Positions 1 to 5,240 of a stretch of DNA of 10,268 nt are shown here, one piece after another. A program made the position numbers and the translations under genes. The DNA is from Fodinibacter sp038210185 (GTDB lineage: Bacteria; Actinomycetota; Actinomycetes; Actinomycetales; Dermatophilaceae), in the NCBI GenBank assembly GCA_038210185.1, contig JBBQWX010000151.1, positions 1 to 10,268 of the forward strand, given 5' to 3'. The notes beneath the pieces were generated by a model. That model saw only the letters and a list, made by a program, of their open reading frames with translations, was not told the DNA's origin and made no database searches. Positions within the stretch are counted from its first letter, which is position 1; the number at the start of each line of letters is the position of its first letter.

Positions 1-191
1 GGCTGGGTGTAGGAACCTCCAAACCTAGGTCAACGCCCGTGCGCGTCACCCGAGCCTCAGCACGCCACCCAGATCCCCTGCCCAGCAAAGCAGTCCGTCA
101 TCCTCACCGCAGAATCGACCCACACTCATGCCGGGAGAGCCAAAAATCAACCGACCCGACACCGACCGAAGCAGCCCGACCTCAGACGCAG

Positions 192-316
192 GCAGGTCAC
201 ATGTTTGCGCAGGTCACAGGCGTGGAGCCGTGGCGGGTCGGGTCGGGTCGGGTCGGGTCGGGTCGGGTCGTTACGGAACCGAGATCCGCGGAGTCATGGG
301 TCACATTCTGGGTCAC
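192..316. repeat. Repeated GGTCAC motifs
   Basis: The 10-mer GCAGGTCACA occurs at 192-201 and again at 209-218, 17 nt apart start to start. GGGTCAC then occurs at 298-304 and 310-316, 12 nt apart. All four share GGTCAC in the same orientation and flank the GGGTC array. Direct repeats of this kind can be binding sites for a regulator or replication protein, but no protein partner is visible and the role is unknown. Confidence 0.5.
235..269 (+). repeat. (GGGTC)7 pentanucleotide tandem array
   Basis: There are seven perfect head-to-tail copies of GGGTC (35 bp), followed by one further G. The seven GGG runs are separated by two bases, which meets the usual pattern for an intramolecular G-quadruplex on the plus strand. 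The period of five is not a multiple of three, so copy-number change would shift any frame across it. That argues against the array being coding. Confidence 0.9.
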
Positions 317-398
317 TACGGACGGCTGCCCGTGAACCGAAGCAGCGGCCGGTCCGCGCTCGAAGTCGAGTCCATGCGCTGCCCACAGGACGGAGGAG

Positions 399-424
399 GC
401 CGATGGGGCGGCAGCCCCATCGGC
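399..424. terminator. Perfect 11-bp hairpin, possible terminator
   Basis: GCCGATGGGGC (399-409) is the exact reverse complement of 414-424, with a GGCA tetraloop. The stem is very GC-rich, but there is no run of T on either side. It could be a T-less actinobacterial terminator acting on transcripts from either direction, or a protein-binding palindrome. The structure is certain from the sequence; the role is inferred. Confidence 0.4.
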
Positions 425-487
425 GGACAGTCACAACGCCTTGAAGGGTGACCGCCCCTGGGCGCAGTCGGAGCCGATCGGCTGGAA

Positions 488-507
488 CGGCCCTGTGCCG
501 TGGGCCG
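488..507 (-). terminator. Short hairpin after the small membrane ORF
   Basis: CGGCCC (488-493) pairs with GGGCCG (502-507) around an 8-nt loop. On the minus strand it starts about 20 nt after the stop codon of the ORF at 528-629, where a terminator would be expected. There is no T tract, so this is only a candidate. Confidence 0.25.
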
Positions 508-527
508 AGGGCAGTCGTGACGACTCG

Positions 528-629
528 TCAGTCCCGGTGGGCGAATCGGCTGAGCACCCAGAGCGCACCGCCGACGAGCAGCGCCGCGAGGAGGATGGTG
601 TAGATCTCGGCCGGGCCCATGGGTTTCAT
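528..629 (-). CDS. Putative small single-pass membrane protein (33 aa)
   Basis: The 33-residue frame has one hydrophobic segment (about residues 8-26, from AEIYTILL to LWVL) and a charged tail ending RFAHRD, as in small single-pass membrane proteins. About 30 of 33 codons end in G or C. The same frame upstream of this ATG loses that bias, so I prefer this start to the in-frame ATG giving 91 aa. It lies divergent to the CNNM operon, which suits a real gene with a shared upstream region. The nearest strong ribosome-binding-like sequence, AGAGGAGG on the minus strand (656-663), is 26 nt from the ATG, which is too far without folding. It resembles no family I can name. It could be a chance frame. 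Confidence 0.35.
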   Translation of the reverse strand: MKPMGPAEIYTILLAALLVGGALWVLSRFAHRD

Positions 630-665
630 GATGGCAGGGGCGAGTTTGCCCGTAGCCTCCTCTAC
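630..665 (-). promoter_or_regulatory. Leader with AGGAGG in a hairpin loop
   Basis: Read on the minus strand, GTAG-AGGAGG-CTAC forms a 4-bp stem (652-655 with 662-665) that displays AGGAGG in its loop. It is followed by GGGC-N6-GCCC (638-641 with 648-651). If the second hairpin forms, the 26-nt gap between AGGAGG and the ATG at 629 shrinks to an effective 12 nt. This could let the distant site serve the small membrane ORF. The pairing is visible; the function is speculative. Confidence 0.25.
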
Positions 666-793
666 CCCAGCCGGACTGCAGGCTGTCGGCGCTACCAGCG
701 GGGTCCGGAACTCTGGCAGCGGGCGGGGCGTTTCCCCTTCGACTTCTGCCTTGACGACGAAAGAGCCATGGATCCCGACGGCCATTCCAGGCG

Positions 794-824
794 CCCCCTC
801 CACCTGACGACGTGTGAGGGGGTG
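794..824 (+). promoter_or_regulatory. Hairpin sequestering the RBS of the CNNM operon
   Basis: CCCCCTC (794-800) pairs exactly with GAGGGGG (816-822). The stem can extend inward through CAC/GTG with one bulged T, and outward by a G-T and a C-G pair. The 3' arm is the Shine-Dalgarno sequence of the first CNNM gene, whose ATG is 10 nt further on. Folding would hide the ribosome binding site, a layout typical of translational control by a riboswitch, RNA thermometer or protein. I could not match the upstream sequence to the Mg2+ M-box or the Mn2+ yybP-ykoY consensus by eye. Confidence 0.45.
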
Positions 825-832
825 ACTCGCTG

Positions 833-2206
833 ATGACCACCGTGCTGTCCCTGCTCGCCGGGGTGCTCGTCGTTCTTCTCATCACTGCCGTGACTGGGTA
901 TTTCGTCGCGCAGGAGTTCGCCTACATGGCGGTGGACCGCTCCCGCATGGGGGCACAGGCAGCGACCGGTGACGCCGGCGCCGCGCGGGCTCTGCGGGTG
1001 ACCGGGCGCACGTCGTTCATGCTCTCCGGTGCCCAGCTCGGCATCACCGTGACCGGCCTGCTGGTGGGGTACGTCGCGGAGCCGCTGATCGGCGAGTCCC
1101 TTGGCGAGATGTTCGGGTGGGTCGGGGTTCCCACTGGTGTGGGCATCGCCGTCGGGACAGTGTTGGGCCTGGGGCTGTCGACGGTGGTGCAGATGCTGTT
1201 CGGCGAGCTCGTGCCGAAGAACCTCGCCATCGCACGCCCGGAGCCCTTGGCTCGCTGGCTGTCCCGATCCACGCTGCTGTACCTCAAGGTGTTTGGGTGG
1301 CTCATCTGGATCTTCGACCAGTCCTCGAACCTCCTGCTGCGGCTGCTGCGCATCGAGCCCGTCCACGACGTCGAGCACTCAGCATCCCCTCGCGACCTGG
1401 AGCACATCGTCGCCCAGTCCCGGCGAAGCGGTGACCTGCCAGCGGAGCTCTCGCTCCTGCTGGACCGGATCCTCGACTTCCCCAGCCGCGACGTGGAGCA
1501 CGCGATGATCCCCCGCTCACGCGTGGATGTCGTGCGGGCGAGCGACACCGTCGCGCGGGTGCGCGACCTGATGGGCTCACAGCACTCCCGCTACCCCGTG
1601 CTCGACGACACCGAGGAGATCCTCGGCACGGTCCACCTCGAGGACGTGCTGGCCGCCGGTGGCCGACTGGACGCGGAGGTCCGTGAGCTCGTTCGTCCCG
1701 CCGTGGTCGTTCCCACGCTGATGGCCCTGCCGGATGCCGTGCGCGAGCTGAGCGCCTTACACAACCAGCTGGCGTGCGTCGTCGACGAGTTCGGTGGCTT
1801 CGCCGGCATCCTCACCCTCGAGGACCTGGCCGAGGAACTCGTCGGCGAGATCACCGACGAGCACGACCCGACCCACCCCGACCAGCCCGTCGTGGACGAC
1901 GACGGCGTCTGGGTCATGGGCGGCGACGTCCACATCGACGAGGTTGAACGCGCCATCGACCGCGACCTGCCGCGCGGAGACTACGAGACGATCGCCGGGC
2001 TGGTGATCGCCCAGCTCGGCCAGCTCCCCGAGGTGGGAGCAGCGATCGAGGTCGAGCTCGACCCGGACCACGCCGACCTCGTCGAGGACGAACCCCGAGT
2101 GGTCCGGATCCTCATCGAGGTGCTGCAAGTCGAGCGGCACGTCCCCTCGCTCGTCCGCCTCTCGCAGACCAAGCACCATGACTCCACGCAGGAGGTCAGT
2201 GCGTGA
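833..2206 (+). CDS. CNNM/CorC-family divalent cation transport protein (HlyC/DUF21-CBS)
   Basis: This is a 457-aa integral membrane protein of the CNNM/CorC family, whose members move or regulate Mg2+ and other divalent cations; many databases still call them hemolysins. Residues 1-185 are the DUF21 membrane domain, with GAQLGITVTG at 66-75 and GELVPK at 124-129. A CBS pair follows at about 225-335, starting MIPRSRVDV and containing the family signature VDEFGGFAGILTLEDL (317-332). The CorC_HlyC domain spans about 352-432. The usual FxxSE motif near the N terminus reads FVAQEFA here (24-30). The ATG has AGGGGG 10 nt upstream, inside a hairpin. The next gene overlaps by 4 nt, so translation is probably coupled. 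Size and order match mycobacterial Rv1842c. Family is certain; the transported ion is inferred. Confidence 0.93.
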   Translation: MTTVLSLLAGVLVVLLITAVTGYFVAQEFAYMAVDRSRMGAQAATGDAGAARALRVTGRTSFMLSGAQLGITVTGLLVGYVAEPLIGESLGEMFGWVGVPTGVGIAVGTVLGLGLSTVVQMLFGELVPKNLAIARPEPLARWLSRSTLLYLKVFGWLIWIFDQSSNLLLRLLRIEPVHDVEHSASPRDLEHIVAQSRRSGDLPAELSLLLDRILDFPSRDVEHAMIPRSRVDVVRASDTVARVRDLMGSQHSRYPVLDDTEEILGTVHLEDVLAAGGRLDAEVRELVRPAVVVPTLMALPDAVRELSALHNQLACVVDEFGGFAGILTLEDLAEELVGEITDEHDPTHPDQPVVDDDGVWVMGGDVHIDEVERAIDRDLPRGDYETIAGLVIAQLGQLPEVGAAIEVELDPDHADLVEDEPRVVRILIEVLQVERHVPSLVRLSQTKHHDSTQEVSA

Positions 2207-3231
2207 ACCAGAACTGGATCGTCGTCATCGCCACGGTGTCGATCATCGCCCTGAGCGCGTTCTTCGTCGCGGTCGAGTTCGCGCTCATGGCCGCCAAACG
2301 GCACCGCCTCGAGGACGCTGCTGCCACCAGCCGCTCGGCTCGCGCCGCCCTGCGCAGCTCCAACGAGCTGACCCTGCTGCTTGCGGGTTCCCAGCTCGGG
2401 ATCACGATCTGCACCCTCGCGCTGGGTGCCATCACCAAGCCTGCCGTGCACCACTGGCTGACCCCGACCTTCGAGGCGTGGGGGCTGCCCGCGGTGGGCG
2501 CGGACGTCGCGGGGTTCGTCCTCGCGCTCATCATCGTCACCTTCCTGCACCTCGTCATCGGCGAGATGGCCCCCAAGTCATGGGCCATCGCGCACCCGGA
2601 GCGCTCGGCCACCCTGCTGGCCCTTCCGATGCGCGCGTTCATGTGGGCCACCAGGCCGCTGCTGCGTGCGTTGAACACCATGGCCAACTCCGTGCTGCGC
2701 CGGTTCGGTGTCGAACCCACCGACCAGGTCGCCGCCGGGCAGGACCCCGGCGGGCTCCTCCACCTCGTCGAGCACTCGACCAACGTCGGCGCCCTGGACG
2801 CCGGCTACTCCCGGCAGCTGACCGGTGCATTGAAGCTCGAGACGCTGACCGTCGGCGACCTCGTGCCGACCGGGGCGTCGTTGACCACGGTCGCCTCCGA
2901 CGCCACCGTCCGCGACGTCCAGGAGGCCACGCAGCGCTCCGGGCACCTGCGCATCCTGATCGGCGCGGGCCCTGACGTGCGCGGTGTCGTGCACGTCCGG
3001 GACACCCTGAGCGCCGCGGGCGAGCTGGGCGCTGCGGCCCTGATGCGGCCGGCCTTCGCGCTGGACGCCCGCACCCCCGTCTACACCGCACTCGCGCAGA
3101 TGCGGGAGTCGAGGAACCATCTCGCCGTGGTCCGCGACGGCACCGACGTCGTGGGTGTGGTGACCTTGTCCGACGTCCTGCGGCGGCTCTTCCCCCAGCC
3201 GCAGCCATTGCCCGCAGCCCCGCGAGGCTGA
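2203..3231 (+). CDS. Short CNNM/CorC-family protein lacking the CorC_HlyC domain
   Basis: This 342-aa protein is the second CNNM member of the operon. The DUF21 membrane domain covers about 1-175, with FVAVEFALMA (21-30), GSQLGITICT (62-71) and GEMAPK (120-125). A degenerate CBS pair lies at about 215-330. The second CBS reads VRDGTDVVGVVTLSDVL (310-326) and lacks the acidic DE(F/Y)G and LEELVGEI motifs of its neighbours. The protein ends in a proline-rich tail, with no CorC_HlyC domain. The GTG start overlaps the previous stop as GTGA and has GGAGG (2191-2195) 7 nt upstream, so the start is firm. Size and position match mycobacterial Rv1841c (about 345 aa from memory). A partner subunit dimerising with the longer protein is a reasonable inference, because CNNM proteins work as dimers. 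Confidence 0.9.
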   Translation: MNQNWIVVIATVSIIALSAFFVAVEFALMAAKRHRLEDAAATSRSARAALRSSNELTLLLAGSQLGITICTLALGAITKPAVHHWLTPTFEAWGLPAVGADVAGFVLALIIVTFLHLVIGEMAPKSWAIAHPERSATLLALPMRAFMWATRPLLRALNTMANSVLRRFGVEPTDQVAAGQDPGGLLHLVEHSTNVGALDAGYSRQLTGALKLETLTVGDLVPTGASLTTVASDATVRDVQEATQRSGHLRILIGAGPDVRGVVHVRDTLSAAGELGAAALMRPAFALDARTPVYTALAQMRESRNHLAVVRDGTDVVGVVTLSDVLRRLFPQPQPLPAAPRG

Positions 3232-3246
3232 CCGCGAGGAGGACCC

Positions 3247-4539
3247 GTGGACGGCTACTGGATGAACCTCGGGCTGGTCGGGCTGCTCGTGCTGGTCAAC
3301 GCGGCCTTCGCCGGCAGCGAGATGGCCCTGGTCTCCCTTCGTGAGGGACAGCTGTCCGCGCTGGAGCGGGTGGGCACCACCCGGGCGATGCGCCTGGTCC
3401 GCCTGGCCCGCGACCCCAACCGCTTCCTCGCCACGATCCAGATCGGCATCACCCTGGCCGGGTTCCTGGCCTCCGCAGCGGCGGCGGTGTCCCTGGCAGA
3501 GCCCCTCGTGCCCCGGCTCACCGCCCTGGGTGGCGCTGCCGAGCCGGTGGCGATCGCCGGGGTCACCCTCATCCTGACCTTCGTCACGCTCGTCCTCGGG
3601 GAGCTCGCCCCCAAGCGCATCGCCATGCAGCGGGCGATGCCGTGGGCGCTGGCAGCCGCCGGGCCGATCGACCTCCTCTCGCGCCTGTCCCGGCCGGTCG
3701 TCGCCGTCCTCGGAGCAGCCAGCAACTCCGTCGTCCGCCTGTTCGGGGTCACGCCGGGTGCGGCCGGTCCCACCATGACCCGCGAGGAGCTGCGGGACCT
3801 CGTCACCAGCCACGGGACGCTCCACGCCGAGCAGCGCGAGATCCTCTCCGGGGCCCTGGAGATCGACACCCGGCTGCTGCGCGAGGTGATGGTGCCCCGG
3901 AGGTCGGTGTTCACGCTCGACGCCGACCTGTCGATCTCGCAGGCGCTGGAGGCGCTGGCCACCGCCGGCCACTCCAGGGCTCCGGTCACCCGGCGACACC
4001 ACCTCGACCACGTCGTCGGCGTGGTCCACTGGTCGGCCGTGTTCCGTGGTGGGGACGCTCCTGTCGCCACGGTGGCCACGCCCGTGCTCTACCTGCCCGA
4101 CACCATGCGAGTCGCCGACGCGCTCCACCGGTTCAAGACGCAACGCCAACAGCTGGCGCTCGTCCTCGACGAGTACGGCGACGCCGACGGCATCGTCACC
4201 CTCGAGGACCTCCTCGAGGAGATCGTCGGGGAGATCTACGACGAGACCGACCCTGACCTGGCCACCGTCACGCGCCTCGAGGACGGCGGCCTCGTGCTGC
4301 CGGGCGCATTCCCGCTCCACGACCTGCCCGACCTGGGGGTCGAGCTTCCCGATCGCACGTACGACTACACGACCGTCTCCGGCCTCGTGATGGACGAGCT
4401 GGGTCGGGTGCCGCGCGGCCCCGGTGAGGTCGTCGCCATCGACGGGTGGACCATCGAGGTCCTCGACGTCGCCCACCACGCGCCGACCCGGGTCGTCCTC
4501 CGGCCCGCCCCGCCGCCAGGGCCCACGGCAGACGAGTAG
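3247..4539 (+). CDS. CNNM/CorC-family divalent cation transport protein, third in operon
   Basis: This 430-aa protein has the full family layout. The DUF21 membrane domain covers about 1-170, with FAGSEMALVS (21-30), QIGITLAGF (65-73) and GELAPK (118-123). The CBS pair lies at about 214-330, starting VMVPRRSVF and ending with the signature DEYGDADGIVTLEDLLEE (308-325). The CorC_HlyC domain is at about 343-420. Unlike the first two proteins it keeps the serine before the conserved glutamate in the first helix (SEMAL). The GTG start has AGGAGG 4 nt upstream (3237-3242), which is slightly close. An in-frame ATG at 3262 would be 19 nt away, so GTG is preferred. It lies 15 nt after the previous gene, in the same transcription unit. 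It may be a separate paralogue that joined the older two-gene pair. Confidence 0.92.
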   Translation: MDGYWMNLGLVGLLVLVNAAFAGSEMALVSLREGQLSALERVGTTRAMRLVRLARDPNRFLATIQIGITLAGFLASAAAAVSLAEPLVPRLTALGGAAEPVAIAGVTLILTFVTLVLGELAPKRIAMQRAMPWALAAAGPIDLLSRLSRPVVAVLGAASNSVVRLFGVTPGAAGPTMTREELRDLVTSHGTLHAEQREILSGALEIDTRLLREVMVPRRSVFTLDADLSISQALEALATAGHSRAPVTRRHHLDHVVGVVHWSAVFRGGDAPVATVATPVLYLPDTMRVADALHRFKTQRQQLALVLDEYGDADGIVTLEDLLEEIVGEIYDETDPDLATVTRLEDGGLVLPGAFPLHDLPDLGVELPDRTYDYTTVSGLVMDELGRVPRGPGEVVAIDGWTIEVLDVAHHAPTRVVLRPAPPPGPTADE

Positions 4540-4557
4540 AAGAGGCGACCACATCCC

Positions 4558-4803
4558 GGCTGGACCGGCCCGCGTGCGCGGAGCCAGAGGGCAGCGGTGA
4601 GTGCGACGCGCTGGATGACCAAGACCGGAAAGGTGCGGCTGGCGACGTGGTGCAGCAGCCGGGCGATGACCGCAGACCCGATGACGAGGGCGATGGCGAT
4701 GGCGGTTGCGATGGCGGTTGCGGTTGCGGTTGCGGTTGCGGTTGCGGTTGCGTGGATCGTGGGGCCTCGGGCAGCGGTGGAGTCCTCGCCGATGACTCTC
4801 AGC
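4558..4803 (-). pseudogene. Hydrophobic minus-strand frame, possible gene remnant
   Basis: A minus-strand frame here is strongly hydrophobic, with IALVIGSAVIARLLHHVAS and VLVIQRVALTAALWL, and nearly 90% of the codons in the 4560-4700 part end in G or C. That pattern is typical of coding DNA in this genome. The frame has no credible start or ribosome binding site. Its N-terminal side is an Ala-Thr/Ala-Ile run made by the hexamer array. Downstream it runs antisense into the CNNM gene to a stop at 4365. The helix followed by basic residues loosely recalls the pore-helix region of MscS-type mechanosensitive channels, but this is weak. It may be a decayed membrane-protein gene. A chance frame remains possible. 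Confidence 0.25.
4680..4751. repeat. Hexamer array (GATGGC/GGTTGC), 12 units
   Basis: Twelve consecutive 6-bp units read GATGAC, GAGGGC, GATGGC twice, GGTTGC, GATGGC, then GGTTGC six times. The last six units are perfect and the left ones degenerate, as in an array growing from one end. The period is a multiple of three, so length change would keep any frame. It encodes alternating Ala-Thr/Ala-Ile on the minus strand. Confidence 0.85.
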
Positions 4804-5059
4804 TGGTGCAGACCGCAGGAAGCACGGCGGCCACCTTGGGGATGAGGGCCGAGCAAGCCGGACACCGACGAGGGTGGGGTGCCGCCGGCAGAGCCGCGAC
4901 GGCGGGCGGTCTCACCGACCCGGCAGGGCCCGCAAGGCGCACCCTCCGCGGCAGTCCCGGCTGTGCGCCTCCGGACGGGCAATCGGCCATCGGGCGGGCC
5001 CTCCCCCGCTCAGCGTTCGGTCCCTTGACAACGTTTGCCCGTCCGTGGGTGCACCGTCG

Positions 5060-5235
5060 CCAGGGGTGCCGGGCGCGCGGCGGGTCGCGCCCCTGACACC
5101 CCCACGGGCAGCGCTGATCGGACCAGGGGTGCCACACGCGCGGCGGGTCGCGCCCCCGACACCCCCACGGCCGGCGCTGATCGGACCAGGGGTGCCACAC
5201 GCGCGGCGGGTCGCGCCCCCGACACCCCCACGGCC
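5060..5235. repeat. 63-bp tandem repeat, 2.8 copies
   Basis: The units are 5060-5122, 5123-5185 and a partial third at 5186-5235. Units 2 and 3 are identical over the 50 shared bases; unit 1 differs at a few positions. Each contains GGGGTG and CACCCC as inverted ends around an inner GCGCG/CGCGC pair, so each unit can fold into a long GC-rich hairpin. The array starts only 5 nt past the stop of the minus-strand FadH-like gene. It could therefore act as a series of terminators or 3'-end stabilisers. The 21-residue repeat frames across it look like by-products of a period divisible by three. Confidence 0.85.
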
Positions 5236-5240
5236 CGGGG

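Larger units (their letters stand above)
1..527. other. Gene-poor region with repeats and hairpins
   Basis: I see no convincing gene here. Open frames on both strands exist, but they lack third-position GC bias, recognisable motifs and good ribosome binding sites. Base composition is less GC-rich in roughly the first 200 bases than in the rest of the window. The stretch holds the GGTCAC-type repeats, the GGGTC array and two hairpins listed separately. No tRNA, integrase remnant or attachment-site pair was recognised. Confidence 0.6.
4540..5240. other. Intergenic junction between convergent genes
   Basis: This 701-bp gap separates the end of the plus-strand CNNM operon from the end of the minus-strand FadH-like gene. 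It holds a broken-looking hydrophobic frame, a hexamer array and three 63-bp repeats, listed separately. A weak hairpin (GGCT at 4558-4561 with AGCC at 4582-4585) lies about 18 nt past the CNNM stop and could help end that transcript. Between about 4810 and 5050 I see nothing recognisable. Confidence 0.6.

Noticed and set aside
751..756. TTGACG as -35 of the CNNM operon promoter
   Set aside because: The position 17 nt downstream reads CCCGAC, not a -10. The promoter could not be placed.
630..832. M-box or yybP-ykoY riboswitch before the CNNM operon
   Set aside because: The conserved core sequences of both classes, as far as I can recall them, are absent. Only the RBS hairpin is supported.
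441..833. 130-aa plus-strand frame ending at the first CNNM start
   Set aside because: No third-position bias, no ribosome binding site and no family resemblance. It covers the divergent leader and the small minus-strand ORF.
1044..4256. Long antisense frames across the CNNM genes (including one of 658 aa on the minus strand)
   Set aside because: They are by-products of high GC opposite well-recognised genes. Their compositions (His, Gly, Arg, Asp) match no family.
5025..5030. Perfect TTGACA -35 hexamer on the plus strand
   Set aside because: No acceptable -10 lies 16-18 nt downstream, and it would only point into repeats antisense to fadH.
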